Origin: Streptomyces sp. NBC_00306 | GTDB lineage: Bacteria > Actinomycetota > Actinomycetes > Streptomycetales > Streptomycetaceae | Assembly: GCF_036169555.1 (NCBI RefSeq) | Contig: NZ_CP108032.1 | Coordinates: forward strand, 124,001 to 188,000 | Length of the DNA stretch: 64,000 nt | Direction of reading: 5' to 3' | Shown here: positions 18,746 to 27,539 of the stretch, in pieces | Numbering within the stretch: the first letter of the stretch is position 1 | How the letters are laid out: each line of letters starts with the position of its first letter | Notes under the pieces: generated by a model | What the model was told of the DNA's origin: nothing | The model's input: the letters and a program-made list of their open reading frames with translations, nothing else | Database searches by the model: none | Translations under genes and position numbers: made by a program

Positions 18746-19273
18746 TCAGTCGCCGAGTATCCGCTCCCACAGCAGCCCGTCCCGCCAGCTCCCGTCGAGA
18801 AAGATCGAGGAGTGCGCGACGCCGTACGGGCTGAAGCCGTTGCGGCGCAGCACCCGCTGCGACGCAAGATTCTCCAGATTCGTGGACGCCTCGGCGCGGT
18901 GCAACCCGAGTTCGTCCGTCATGACCTGGAGCACAAGCCCGACGGCGTGCCTGGCGTGCCCTTGGTTCTGGGCGGGGCCGGCGATCCAGTATCCGACGGA
19001 GCCGCGGCGCAGGTGCGGCTGCGGCAGGATGCCTCCGACCGTGACCTGCCCGATCACCTGGTCGTCGGCGAGCACCACGCCCGGCCAGACCGTGCCGGCC
19101 CGGTATCCGGCCAGCAGGCTGTCGATCCTCTCCGCCTGGCCCTCCGGCGTGAAGAAGTCTGCCGGCTGGGCCGGTTCCCACGGCCGGAAGGCCTCGAAGT
19201 CCCGCACGCGATGCCCTGCGATCGGGGCGGCATCGGCGGGCTCGATCAGGCGGATCCTGGTGCTGCTACGCAT
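18746..19273 (-). CDS. GNAT family N-acetyltransferase (RimJ-like)
   Basis: A 175-residue enzyme with the ribosomal-protein Ser/Ala acetyltransferase layout: RIRLIEPADA, then GYWIAGPAQNQGHARHAVGLV with the acetyl-CoA loop (QNQGHA), then EASTNLENLASQRVLRRNGF. RimJ/RimL relatives acetylate protein N-termini or small amines. GAGGA lies 9 bases before the ATG at 19273; the frame stays open far upstream but lacks family sequence there. A decayed reading frame lies just upstream. Confidence 0.88.
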   Translation of the reverse strand: MRSSTRIRLIEPADAAPIAGHRVRDFEAFRPWEPAQPADFFTPEGQAERIDSLLAGYRAGTVWPGVVLADDQVIGQVTVGGILPQPHLRRGSVGYWIAGPAQNQGHARHAVGLVLQVMTDELGLHRAEASTNLENLASQRVLRRNGFSPYGVAHSSIFLDGSWRDGLLWERILGD

Positions 19274-19339
19274 GGGCTGATCCTCGTCGCGGTGCGTCGG
19301 ATGAGCCGGACAGCCTAAGCGAGGTCCCCGCTCCCGTGC

Positions 19340-19625
19340 ATCGAACGCCCGCCGGAGGATCGAGTCGATCGCGCAGCTCGTGCTCTTGCGAACCATCCCA
19401 GATACCGGATGTCGAGCTGCACCGGTGCGGGCTGACGTGAGAAGAAGTCGAGCACCTCGGACGCGCCCGGTCCTCGACCACCAGCCAGGGCCTGGGCAGG
19501 TCGTCGCAGTGAGCGAGCACCTCGCCAAGGTGGCCAGTTCGACGAAGCGCTGAAGTCGGCGGCGGGGGTGGCGGCGTGGCGCTGCGAGGCGAGCAGCTAC
19601 GGGGAGGGAACTCCGGAACTCCCCT
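19340..19625 (-). pseudogene. Frameshifted coding relic, family unknown
   Basis: Read on the minus strand, this gap gives protein-like sequence that jumps frame at least twice: RFVELAT, then LGEVLAHCDDLPRPWLVVED, then SEVLDFFSRQPAPVQLDIR and LGWFARARAARSTRSS. The pieces are collinear and have strong codon bias, unlike random shadow frames. I cannot name the family. It looks like a small gene with two single-base frameshifts. Confidence 0.4.
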
Positions 19626-19654
19626 GTGCCAGGGCCCGTTTCCCTGTGTGCCGC

Positions 19655-19718
19655 CTTGTATCGATGGTTTGACACAAGATGGCGGCCAGGGCATCTTGTA
19701 CCCACTACTTGATACAAA
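19655..19718 (+). promoter_or_regulatory. Two YtrA/GntR-type operator sites
   Basis: CTTGTATC-N8-GACACAAG (19655-19678) and CTTGTACC-N8-GATACAAA (19695-19718) share the pattern YTTGTAYC-N8-GAYACAAR with centres 40 bp apart. TTGACA at 19669-19674 inside the first site could be a -35. They precede the membrane-protein/GntR operon and fit autoregulation by that GntR protein. Confidence 0.65.
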
Positions 19719-19739
19719 ATGATCTGGGGGGATCTCCAT

Positions 19740-20534
19740 ATGCTCGACACCGCCCCGCTCCAGTCCCAATTCCTCGACCACGCCGAGCACTACGCCCGCT
19801 GGTCCGGGCTGGCCATCGGCCTCGTGATCGCACAGCAGTTGGTCACGATGGAGAGCGGCGACATCACGATGCCCCTCGTGTTCGCCGTCACCGCTTTCGG
19901 CCTGTGTGCGGTGGGCGGTGTCCTGCTCGGCGACGCCCTGACCCTGCGTCCCCAGGAAGCGGTACGTACCGCGAGTCTCGCCCCACGCCTGGTCCGACAC
20001 CAAGTCCCGCCCCGCATGGCGCCCTTGCTTCTCCTCCAGGCGGCATCCCTCGTCACCCTGCTGGTGATCGGTGCGGTCACGGCCTCCTCCGGCCCCGGCC
20101 GAACAGGCAGAGCGGGGCGTGTCCTCACCGTCACCTGCGAAGGGATGCCCGCATCCCTCGGTCCCTGGCCCGGCCTGTACTACAGCGGCCCGATGTTCGC
20201 CGCCCTCGCGGTCGGAACCCCCGTCTGCGTCTGGGCCTTGCGCCGTATCGCCCACGGCCCGGGTGACGACCAGCAGCGCCGCGACCGCGCGTGGGCGATC
20301 ACCGGAGCCTGGGGACTGCTGGTGTCGAGCCAGGTGCTTCTCGTCGTACTGATGATCTTCGTCGCACTTACGGAGAAGGCTTGCGCCGGCCCGCTGGGCG
20401 TCGCCACCATCGCAGTGATCTGTCCCCTGGGCATGCTGGGCCTGTTCACCTTCTACTGGTCCCTCGTCACCGTCGTGGCACCCCGGGCGGTCGAAGACGA
20501 GACAGCCGACGATGGGACTTTCGAGGATGAGTGA
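19740..20534 (+). CDS. Hypothetical multi-pass membrane protein of a GntR operon
   Basis: A 264-residue protein with about five transmembrane segments, for example GLAIGLVIAQQLV, LLLLQAASLVTLLVIGAV and LLVSSQVLLVVLMIFVAL. I start it at the ATG at 19740, which has GGGGGG 8 bases upstream; an in-frame ATG at 19719 lacks one. Its stop overlaps the start of a YtrA-type GntR gene by 8 bases, so the two are translationally coupled. I recognise no enzyme motif. Membrane proteins beside YtrA-type regulators are often transport or envelope-stress components. Confidence 0.75.
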   Translation: MLDTAPLQSQFLDHAEHYARWSGLAIGLVIAQQLVTMESGDITMPLVFAVTAFGLCAVGGVLLGDALTLRPQEAVRTASLAPRLVRHQVPPRMAPLLLLQAASLVTLLVIGAVTASSGPGRTGRAGRVLTVTCEGMPASLGPWPGLYYSGPMFAALAVGTPVCVWALRRIAHGPGDDQQRRDRAWAITGAWGLLVSSQVLLVVLMIFVALTEKACAGPLGVATIAVICPLGMLGLFTFYWSLVTVVAPRAVEDETADDGTFEDE

Positions 20535-21039
20535 CCCCGCCGTCCGCGTCGACACCACCAGCCAGGTACCGCCCTACGAACAAGTACGCGCCCAGCTGGC
20601 CGCGCTGATCCGCACCGGCCGGCTGGCCGAGGGCGAACGCCTGCCGACCGTGCGCCAGCTCGCCACCGACCTCGGCCTGGCACCGGGCACCGTGGCCCGC
20701 GCCTACCGAGAGCTGGAAGCCGCAAAGCTGATCCGCACCCGCCGTGGTGCGGGCACCCGGGTCGCCGCACTCCCGTCCGCGCCGCACGCACACGACGCCG
20801 ACCAACTCGTCACCCTTGCCCGGGACTTCAGCTCCGCCGCCCGAGCGCTCGGCGCCGACAACGAGGACATCCTGACCGCCGTCCGCGACGCCCTGGACCC
20901 CGAGGCCGCCTCCACTTCAGCCACCGCCGACAACGAAGCGGGCGGCCTCAAAACGGCCAAAGCGTCGGCGCACATGCCACGGACGGGACTTCAACCAGCT
21001 CAGCGACGCCAAGGAAACGAGCGTCCATTCCGATCATGA
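20527..21039 (+). CDS. GntR family transcriptional regulator, YtrA subfamily
   Basis: A 170-residue regulator. The winged-helix domain covers residues 1-80: PPYEQVRAQLAALIRTGRLA, then LPTVRQLATDLGLAPGTVARAY as the HTH. A short C-terminal helix (residues 90-130) replaces a large ligand domain, which is the YtrA arrangement. The ATG sits in ATGAGTGA, overlapping the stop of the membrane-protein gene. Operators matching the YtrA pattern lie upstream of the operon. The last 30 residues are low-complexity and may be unstructured. Confidence 0.9.
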   Translation: MSDPAVRVDTTSQVPPYEQVRAQLAALIRTGRLAEGERLPTVRQLATDLGLAPGTVARAYRELEAAKLIRTRRGAGTRVAALPSAPHAHDADQLVTLARDFSSAARALGADNEDILTAVRDALDPEAASTSATADNEAGGLKTAKASAHMPRTGLQPAQRRQGNERPFRS

Positions 21040-21099
21040 TCGCGCATGATCGGCCACATGAGTCCGGCCCCAGACCGGACCGCAGGAGCAGCGCGTCCG

Positions 21100-21945
21100 T
21101 CAGCTCCCGAAGGCGACGCCGGGCAGCCCCCCGCCGGCATCCGGCAGCACCAGTAGCGAACCCGACAGCGGGTGCGGGCGGGCGAGGCCGGTGCGAGCCG
21201 TGGTGATGTAGAGGTCGCGCAAGCCCGGGCCGCCGAAGGTGCAGGCCGTGGGGCGGCGGACCGGGAGGGCGATGGTGCGGTCGAGGTCGCCGGCCGGAGT
21301 GTAGCGGCGGAGCTGGGCGCCGTCCCACAGGGCGACCCATACACAACCGTCGGCGTCGACGGTCAGGCCGTCCGGGAAGCCGGCCCCTTCCTCGATGGTG
21401 GCCAAGGGGCGTCGGTCGACGGGGAGTTGCCCGTCGAGCCGGCAGACGTCGATGCGGCGGGTGGGGCTGTCGATGTAATAGACGAGGCTCCCGTCGGGAC
21501 TCCAGCCGGTGCCATTGCTGACAGACACCGCGGAGAAGAGCTCGGTGGTGGTGCCGTCGGGGGTGACCCGGAAGAGGTTGCCGCCGCCGGTCCGCTCGTC
21601 ATAGCGCATGGTGCCGGCCCACAGGGAGCCGTCCGGCGCGACGGCCGCATCGTTGCCCCGGCGACCGGGTACGGGGTCGCGTACGAGCCAGGAGAACGCG
21701 CCGTCCGCGCCGTACAGCGCCACGCCGTCGCGGAGGTTGACCACCAGGCCACCGTCTTTGCGCGGCTTGGCCGCGCCGACGTGCTGTTCGGTGGCTTGCA
21801 CCGTGCGGCAGTTGCTGCCCGGCTCGTACGTGTGGATGCGCGAGCCCAGGATGTCCACCCAGATCAGCCGCCCGGTGGCCGGATCCCAGGTGGGGCCCTC
21901 GCCCAGTGCAGCCGATTCCCTGACCGCGACCTCGACAGCCGTCAC
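21100..21945 (-). CDS. SMP-30/gluconolactonase family lactonase
   Basis: A 281-residue six-bladed beta-propeller lactonase that would open a sugar lactone to the sugar acid. Family marks are LGEGPTWD with the metal-binding Glu near residue 16, RGNDAAVAPDGSLWAGTM in the middle, SNGTGWSPDGSLVYYIDS and FPDGLTVDADGCVWVALW near residue 215. It overlaps the 3' end of the IclR gene by 4 bases (ATGA), so both are on one transcript. With the divergent dehydratase and dehydrogenase it supplies the lactonase step of an oxidative sugar pathway. Confidence 0.92.
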   Translation of the reverse strand: MTAVEVAVRESAALGEGPTWDPATGRLIWVDILGSRIHTYEPGSNCRTVQATEQHVGAAKPRKDGGLVVNLRDGVALYGADGAFSWLVRDPVPGRRGNDAAVAPDGSLWAGTMRYDERTGGGNLFRVTPDGTTTELFSAVSVSNGTGWSPDGSLVYYIDSPTRRIDVCRLDGQLPVDRRPLATIEEGAGFPDGLTVDADGCVWVALWDGAQLRRYTPAGDLDRTIALPVRRPTACTFGGPGLRDLYITTARTGLARPHPLSGSLLVLPDAGGGLPGVAFGS

Positions 21946-22718
21946 CGGGGGCCGCCGCGATGGCCGAGGCTCGTGGACAGGTCTCCCGCGCCCTTGACCG
22001 CCAGCTCGGCAAGTTCGGCTTCGCGCTCCTCCGACCAGCGGATCATGGGGACCGAGATGGAGAGGGCGGCGACGATGCGGCCAGAGCTGTCGCGCACGGG
22101 GGCGGCCACGCAGCTCACGTCCGGATTCGACTCCCGGTGTTCGACGGCGATGCCGCGACGGCGGGTCTCGGCGAGGGCGGCGCGCAGTTCGTCGGGATCG
22201 GTGATGCTGTTGTGGGTCATCGCGGCCAGTTCGCCCGCTTCCTCGATCCGGGAATTCAGCTCGTCGGTCGGGAGCGCGGCGAGGAGCATCTTGCCGACCG
22301 AGGTGCAGTGCGCCGGGAGCCTTCGTCCCGCGGCCGAGACCATCCGGACCGCGTGAGTCGAGTCGACCTTGGCGATGTAGATGACGTCCAGATTCTCGAG
22401 GATCGCAACATGCACCGTCTCGTCGCAGGTGCCGGCGACCTCACGGGCCACCCGCTGGCCTTCGGCGGCGAGGTCGAGCTGTTCCGCGTACCGGCTGCCC
22501 AGCTGGTAGCTGCGCACCCCGAGGCGGTAACGGCCCGGCTGCCCGGGGACGACAACCAGATAGGAGCGAGCCACCAGCGTCGTGACCAGCTCGTGCACCG
22601 TGGTGCGGGGCAGCTGGAGCTTGCGGGTGATGTCCGGCGAGGTGAGCGTTCCTTCGCCGTCCAGGAACAGTTCGAGCACGTCCAGCGCCCTGGTCACCGC
22701 GGGGACAAGACGTCCCAT
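21942..22718 (-). CDS. IclR family transcriptional regulator
   Basis: A 258-residue regulator. The N-terminal winged helix (residues 1-65) has SPDITRKLQLPRTTVHELV as its HTH, and the C-terminal IclR ligand domain contains LPAHCTSVGKMLLAALP and GIAVEHRESNPDVSCVAAPV. I start it at the ATG at 22718, preceded by GAGGGAC; an earlier in-frame start lies inside the operator region. It is divergent from the dehydratase gene and upstream of the lactonase. Repeated TTCGAAC sites lie at its own promoter, at the dehydratase promoter and before the U32-like gene, making it the probable local regulator. Confidence 0.92.
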   Translation of the reverse strand: MGRLVPAVTRALDVLELFLDGEGTLTSPDITRKLQLPRTTVHELVTTLVARSYLVVVPGQPGRYRLGVRSYQLGSRYAEQLDLAAEGQRVAREVAGTCDETVHVAILENLDVIYIAKVDSTHAVRMVSAAGRRLPAHCTSVGKMLLAALPTDELNSRIEEAGELAAMTHNSITDPDELRAALAETRRRGIAVEHRESNPDVSCVAAPVRDSSGRIVAALSISVPMIRWSEEREAELAELAVKGAGDLSTSLGHRGGPR

Positions 22719-22737
22719 GTCCCTCACCCTTCCCTGC

Positions 22738-22763
22738 TGTTCGAAATTCCGGTCAATGACCGG
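22738..22763. promoter_or_regulatory. IclR promoter sites: TGTTCGAAATT and CCGGTCA-A-TGACCGG
   Basis: TGTTCGAAATT (22738-22748) is the reverse complement of the TTCGAAC-type sites seen at two other promoters. It is followed directly by a perfect 15-bp palindrome (22749-22763). Both lie within 45 bases of the IclR start codon, suggesting autoregulation. Confidence 0.6.
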
Positions 22764-22861
22764 TATGCCGAACACAGGTTAGGCACAGCCCCGTTCGCCG
22801 GGCAATGGTCATGCCCGTTCGCTTGCCGATGATCCTGCGGGCTTGTCCCTTGCGCAGTCCA

Positions 22862-22928
22862 TTGACACTCCCGGGAGGGCTTGTCTACGGTCACGCCAAC
22901 ATTTCGAACGTGTGACGAAATTTCGAAC
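22862..22928 (+). promoter_or_regulatory. Promoter and double TTCGAAC operator of the dehydratase operon
   Basis: TTGACA (22862-22867) and TACGGT (22886-22891) make a plausible -35/-10 pair with an 18-base spacer. Downstream, ATTTCGAAC occurs twice (22901-22909 and 22920-22928), 19 bases apart. The same double site with the same spacing occurs at 25292-25319. A repressor bound here would block initiation or early elongation. Confidence 0.7.
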
Positions 22929-22959
22929 AACCGAGATCCGGACTCGAGGGGCAACTGCC

Positions 22960-24114
22960 GTGCGCATCACGGGAATCAGTACTCATGTCGTCGGGACGCC
23001 CTGGCGCAATCTCACCTACGTTCTCGTGCACACCGACGAGGGCCTCACCGGGGTCGGCGAGACCCGCATGCTCGGCCGGACGGACGCACTGGTCGGCTAC
23101 CTCCGCGAGGCGGAGGCGAACCACATCGCCGGTTCGGACCCGTTCGCCGTGGAAGATCTCGTGCGTCGCACGAAGTACGGCGACTACGGCCGCGCCGGCG
23201 AGATCGTCATGTCCGGTGTCGCGGTTGTCGAGATGGCGTGCTGGGACATCAAGGGCAAGGCCCTCGGCGTACCGGTCTGGCAGCTGCTCGGCGGTCAGGT
23301 GACCGACACGGTGAAGGCGTACGCCAACGGCTGGTACACGACCGAGCGGACCCCGGAGGCCTACCACAAGGCGGCCCAGGAGGTCGTGGCGCGCGGCTAT
23401 CGTGCACTGAAGATCGACCCGTTCGGGACCGGGCACTTCGAGCTGGACCACGAGCAGAGCCTGTACGCCGTGGCGCTGATCGAGGCGGTACGCGACGCCA
23501 TCGGGCCCGACACCGAGCTGATGCTGGAGATGCACGGGCGGTTCAGCCCCTCGACGGCGGTGCGGCTCGCCCGCGAGCTGGCGCCGTTCAAGCCGGCCTG
23601 GCTCGAGGAGCCGGTCCCGCCGGAGAACCTCAAGGCCCTGGAGAAGGTCGCCGCGAAGGTGGACATCCCGGTCGCGACCGGTGAACGGATCCATGACCGG
23701 ATCGAGTTCCGGGAGCTCTTCGAGTCCCAGGCCGCCGACATCATCCAGCCGGACCTCGGGCACATCGGCGGCATCCTGGAGACCCGCAAGCTGGCGGCGA
23801 CCGCAGAGACCCACTACATGCTGGTCGCCCCGCACAACGTCGGCGGCTCGGTGCTCACCGCCGCCTCACTCCAACTGGCCGCCTGCACACCGAACTTCAA
23901 GATCCTGGAACACTTCAACGACTTCGCGGACGCGGAGATCAAGAAGGTGGTCAAGGGCGCACCCCAGGTCGACCCGGCGACCGGCTGCTTCGAGGTCTCG
24001 CACGCCCCTGGGCTCGGCGTCGAGCTGGATGTGGACGCGGCGGCCGAGTTCCCTCAGCAGAAGGCCCGCTTCGACCTGTGGGCCGAGGGCTGGGAGCAGA
24101 GGGCACCCCGGTGA
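22960..24114 (+). CDS. Mandelate racemase/muconate lactonizing enzyme family sugar-acid dehydratase
   Basis: A 384-residue enolase-superfamily enzyme, expected to dehydrate an aldonic acid to a 2-keto-3-deoxy acid. The capping domain (residues 1-125) is followed by the barrel with ALKIDPFG, LMLEMHGRFS, WLEEPVPPEN and VATGERIHDR supplying the usual acidic metal ligands, then QPDLGHIGGI and the catalytic-His region VAPHNVGG. The KxK motif reads KID, so the exact subgroup is uncertain. I use GTG at 22960 with GAGGGG 9 bases upstream. Its stop overlaps the dehydrogenase start (GTGA). Confidence 0.88.
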   Translation: MRITGISTHVVGTPWRNLTYVLVHTDEGLTGVGETRMLGRTDALVGYLREAEANHIAGSDPFAVEDLVRRTKYGDYGRAGEIVMSGVAVVEMACWDIKGKALGVPVWQLLGGQVTDTVKAYANGWYTTERTPEAYHKAAQEVVARGYRALKIDPFGTGHFELDHEQSLYAVALIEAVRDAIGPDTELMLEMHGRFSPSTAVRLARELAPFKPAWLEEPVPPENLKALEKVAAKVDIPVATGERIHDRIEFRELFESQAADIIQPDLGHIGGILETRKLAATAETHYMLVAPHNVGGSVLTAASLQLAACTPNFKILEHFNDFADAEIKKVVKGAPQVDPATGCFEVSHAPGLGVELDVDAAAEFPQQKARFDLWAEGWEQRAPR

Positions 24115-25199
24115 GTCGCGCCACGAGCGAAACGACTCTCCTCCCGGCTGGTGGCGACCGCGGGACCGACCGCTCCCCTGACGGGGTCAACCGTTCCCTG
24201 GTCATCGAGCGGCCTGGTGAACACCGCCTGATACACGGCGAGTTGCCGGTACCCGGGCCGGGCGATGTCCTGGTTCGGGTCGCAGCCGCCGGCATCTGTA
24301 TGAGCGACCGCGAGGTCTACGACGGGCACCGTGACGCCGCCTATGTCACCTATCCCGTGACCCCCGGGCACGAGTGGTCCGGGATCCTCGAGGCGGTCGG
24401 CGAGGGCGTCAATCCCACACTCGTCGGCCGCAAGACGGTGGCCGAAGGCTTCCGCGCTTGCGCGGTCTGCGCGCGCTGCCGGTGCGGAGAAACGAGCCTG
24501 TGCACCGGCGGGTACGCCGAGACCGGATTCACCGAACCGGGCGCGTTCGCCGACTGGATCACCGTGCCCGCACGCCTGCTGCACCTGCTCGACGACGACG
24601 CCGATCTACGGGCCGCAGCCCTCCTCGAGCCCGCAGCGGTGATCGCCGCGGCGGTGCGGGCCGGGCGCCCGACCCCGGGTGAGCGGATCGCCGTGGTCGG
24701 CGCGGGTACCCTCGGGCTGCTCGCGGTCCAGCTGCTTGCCGCTTGCTCGCCCGCCGAGTTGACCGTGATCGATCCGCGGACCGAACGCGGGGAACAGGCA
24801 CGGCAGTTCGGTGCGACCGAGGGTCTGTCGCCGGGCGCAGCCGAGGCCGGGGCGCAGGGCCGCTTCGACCTGGTCGTCGAGACCGCGGGGGCGCCCACCA
24901 CGGCCGCATCGTCCTGCCTCCTGGCACGCCGGGGCGGCCGAGTGGTGCTCACCGGGATGTTCTCACCGGGAGCCACCGGTATCGACCCGGTACATCTCTC
25001 GCTGAGTCAACTGGAGATCCGCAGCGTTTTCGGGGCCCCCTCGTCCGCATGGTCCGATGCGGTACGGGCCTTCGGCCTCGGACTGCTCGATCCCGCACCA
25101 CTGATCACCCACGAGTTCCCGCTGGAGCGGTTCGACGAGGCCATCGCACTCGTCGGCGGCGCCGACCCGAAGACCGGGAAGGTGCTGCTCCGCCCCTGA
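24111..25199 (+). CDS. Zinc-dependent alcohol/polyol dehydrogenase (MDR family)
   Basis: A 362-residue enzyme, probably an NAD-dependent sugar or polyol dehydrogenase. The catalytic-zinc region reads [10 protein letters not shown] and TPGHEWSGI. The structural-zinc segment [17 protein letters not shown] carries the four-Cys lobe. The Rossmann motif is [13 protein letters not shown], with an acidic residue (VIDPRT) after beta 2, suggesting NAD preference. It starts with GTG overlapping the dehydratase stop, so the two are coupled. It could oxidise the sugar to its lactone or act on a downstream intermediate. Confidence 0.9.
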   Translation: MSRATSETTLLPAGGDRGTDRSPDGVNRSLVIERPGEHRLIHGELPVPGPGDVLVRVAAAGICMSDREVYDGHRDAAYVTYPVTPGHEWSGILEAVGEGVNPTLVGRKTVAEGFRACAVCARCRCGETSLCTGGYAETGFTEPGAFADWITVPARLLHLLDDDADLRAAALLEPAAVIAAAVRAGRPTPGERIAVVGAGTLGLLAVQLLAACSPAELTVIDPRTERGEQARQFGATEGLSPGAAEAGAQGRFDLVVETAGAPTTAASSCLLARRGGRVVLTGMFSPGATGIDPVHLSLSQLEIRSVFGAPSSAWSDAVRAFGLGLLDPAPLITHEFPLERFDEAIALVGGADPKTGKVLLRP

Positions 25200-25291
25200 G
25201 CCCGCGCCCAATGCGCCTCGCGAAGGACCGGCCTCAGACCGTACGGCGGTACGCAGCCGCCTGACAGACCGCATCCCGCCGTACGCCCACC

Positions 25292-25319
25292 AACTCGAAC
25301 GTCGTCCGATATTTCGAAC
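25292..25319 (+). promoter_or_regulatory. Second double TTCGAAC operator
   Basis: AACTCGAAC (25292-25300) and ATTTCGAAC (25311-25319) repeat the 19-base arrangement found before the dehydratase gene, sharing CGAACGT and the spacer CGA as well. The site ends 11 bases before the GTG of the U32-like gene, so a second IclR-controlled promoter probably starts the U32-ChvE-MmsAB unit. Confidence 0.7.
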
Positions 25320-25330
25320 ATGGGAGTCCC

Positions 25331-26335
25331 GTGAACGCCCCGTCCTCACCCCGTCGCCCAGGCGCCGACGCCCTGGCCGACATCGGCCACGCCGTGCCCG
25401 CCCTGGACCCGGCCGACACCTCCGCGCACTCCTTCCCCGACGGCGGCACCTGGCGCACCGAGATTCCCTCGGTCGAAGGCCCCGAGGCACTGTCCGTCGT
25501 CCTCAAGGAAAGTTCACGCCTCGACGTGCCGATCCACCGGATCAGCCAGGGCAGCGGCGTCTGGATGCTGTCCGACAGCGAGATCACCGAGATGGTCGAG
25601 GGGGCCGGAGAGCGCAACATCGAGCTCTGCCTGTTCACCGGTCCCCGCGGCACCTGGGACACCGGCGCCTCCGTCCGCACCGACTCACGCGGCGCCGGGC
25701 TGCGCGCCCGCGGGCACGACGCACTTGCGGGCTGCGTCGAAGACGCCGTACGCGCAACGGAGTTGGGCGTCACCTGCCTGCTCGTGGCGGACGAGGGCGT
25801 GCTCTGGACGCTGCATCGCGCACGCCTCGCGGGCGTCGTACCGAGCGACACCACGCTCAAGGTCTCCGCACTCATCGGACCCGTCAACCCCGCCTCGTAC
25901 GCCGTGTACGAGCAGCTCGGCGCGGACTCGCTCAACGTCCCCTCCGACCTCACACTCGCTCACCTCACCGAGATCCGCCGAGTCTCCGCTGCACCCATGG
26001 ACCTGTACGTCGAGGCGCCGGACGACCTGGGCGGCTATGTGCGGATGTACGAGATCGCCGAGCTGATCCGGCGCGGCGCACCGCTGTATCTGAAGTTCGG
26101 TCTTTCGAAGACGTCCGGGATCTACCCCTACGGGGCACACCTGCGCGACCTCACACTCGACACTGCCCGCGAGCGCGTCCGCCGTGGCCGCCTTGCCCTC
26201 GATCTGCTGGCCCGGCACGGAGCGGACGGTGGCATGTCACCGCTCGGCTCCCGCCTGCCCGGCGCGCTGAACCGCTTCAGCACGACCACCCCCGTCGACA
26301 CCGCCCCAGGCCACGCGACCGACAAGGACTCCTGA
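25331..26335 (+). CDS. U32-peptidase-like TIM-barrel protein of unknown function
   Basis: A 334-residue protein. After about 45 residues of polar N-terminus, the middle resembles U32 (YegQ/YhbU-type) barrels: [20 protein letters not shown], then [41 protein letters not shown], split here for length only, then [14 protein letters not shown]. The Cys cluster of genuine U32 peptidases is not seen. It lies between a dehydratase/dehydrogenase pair and a sugar importer, under the same operator, where an aldolase or second dehydrogenase would be expected. A catabolic role is inferred. GTG start with GGGAG upstream. Confidence 0.7.
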   Translation: MNAPSSPRRPGADALADIGHAVPALDPADTSAHSFPDGGTWRTEIPSVEGPEALSVVLKESSRLDVPIHRISQGSGVWMLSDSEITEMVEGAGERNIELCLFTGPRGTWDTGASVRTDSRGAGLRARGHDALAGCVEDAVRATELGVTCLLVADEGVLWTLHRARLAGVVPSDTTLKVSALIGPVNPASYAVYEQLGADSLNVPSDLTLAHLTEIRRVSAAPMDLYVEAPDDLGGYVRMYEIAELIRRGAPLYLKFGLSKTSGIYPYGAHLRDLTLDTARERVRRGRLALDLLARHGADGGMSPLGSRLPGALNRFSTTTPVDTAPGHATDKDS

Positions 26336-26337
26336 TC

Positions 26338-27441
26338 ATGCGCATACGTACCGCGGCAATCACCGCAGCCTGCTTCACCCTCAGCCTCTCGCTCACCGCC
26401 TGCGGCCAGGACGGCTCGGGCGGCAGCGAGGAGAAAAGGGACCCCAAGGACGCCACGATCGGCATCGCGATGCCGACCAAGTCGTCCGAGCGCTGGATCT
26501 CCGACGGCAACAACGTCGTCAAGGATCTCAAGGCCAAGGGATACAGGACGAAGCTCGTCTTCGGCGAGGACGACCCGGACCAGCAGGTCTCACAGATCGA
26601 GAACATGATCACGCAGGGTGTGGACGCCCTGGTCATCGCGGCCATCGACAACAAGTCCCTGGACAACGTGCTCCAGCAAGCTGCCGACGCCAAGATCCCT
26701 GTGATCTCCTACGACCGCCTGATTCTCAACTCGGCACACGTCGACTACTACGCGTCCTTCGACAACGAGAAGGTCGGCAGGCTGCAGGGCACATACATCA
26801 TCGAGCAACTCGGCCTGGACAGGGGAAAGAAGGGCCCGTTCAACATCGAGCTGTTCGCCGGCTCCAACGACGACAACAACACACGGTACTTCTTCAGCGG
26901 CGCGATGAAGGTACTGCAGCCGTACATCGACAAGAAGCAGCTCGTCGTCCAGTCCCGGCAGACCAAGCTCAACCAGGTCACCACTCTGCGCTGGGACGGC
27001 GGCACGGCCCAGCGGCGCATGGACGACCTGCTGACCTCCTCCTACGGGGGCTCCAAGCGCGTGGACGCGGTGCTCTCGCCGTACGACGGCATCTCCATCG
27101 GCATTCTCTCCGCGCTCCGCGGCGACAGCTACGGCACCAAGACCAAGCCGTGGCCGGTCGTCACCGGCCAGGACGCCGAGGTCGCCTCCGTGAAGTCGAT
27201 CATCGCGGGCGAGCAGCGGCAGACCGTCTACAAGGACCTGCGCCAGCTCGCCAAGGTCGCCACGGGCATGGTCGACGCCGCGCTGAAGGGCGACAAGCCC
27301 GAGACCAACGACACCACCTCGTACAACAACGGCGCGAAGGTCGTCCCCGCCTATCTGCTCAACCCGGTCAGCGTGGACAAGAAGAACTACTCCAAGGAGC
27401 TGATCGACACCGGCTACTACAAGGAGAGCGACCTCAAGTAG
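26338..27441 (+). CDS. chvE: Multiple-sugar ABC transporter substrate-binding lipoprotein (ChvE-like)
   Basis: A 367-residue periplasmic-binding-protein type 1. Its lipobox is LTACG after a short signal peptide. The mature part starts with [20 protein letters not shown], as in ChvE, and contains [15 protein letters not shown] and VISYDRLI. ChvE-type proteins bind monosaccharides such as galactose, arabinose and xylose, feeding an MmsA/MmsB (GguA/GguB) importer, which indeed follows. It begins 2 bases after the U32-like stop codon, so it is in that operon. Confidence 0.92.
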   Translation: MRIRTAAITAACFTLSLSLTACGQDGSGGSEEKRDPKDATIGIAMPTKSSERWISDGNNVVKDLKAKGYRTKLVFGEDDPDQQVSQIENMITQGVDALVIAAIDNKSLDNVLQQAADAKIPVISYDRLILNSAHVDYYASFDNEKVGRLQGTYIIEQLGLDRGKKGPFNIELFAGSNDDNNTRYFFSGAMKVLQPYIDKKQLVVQSRQTKLNQVTTLRWDGGTAQRRMDDLLTSSYGGSKRVDAVLSPYDGISIGILSALRGDSYGTKTKPWPVVTGQDAEVASVKSIIAGEQRQTVYKDLRQLAKVATGMVDAALKGDKPETNDTTSYNNGAKVVPAYLLNPVSVDKKNYSKELIDTGYYKESDLK

Positions 27442-27539
27442 CCGCCGCAGCCGGCCTTCCCCGCGCTCCGGACTTCGCGCCCGAGCCGGGGAGAGCCCCC
27501 ATCAGCGACACCCCATCAGCGACAGAGAAAGGCACGACC

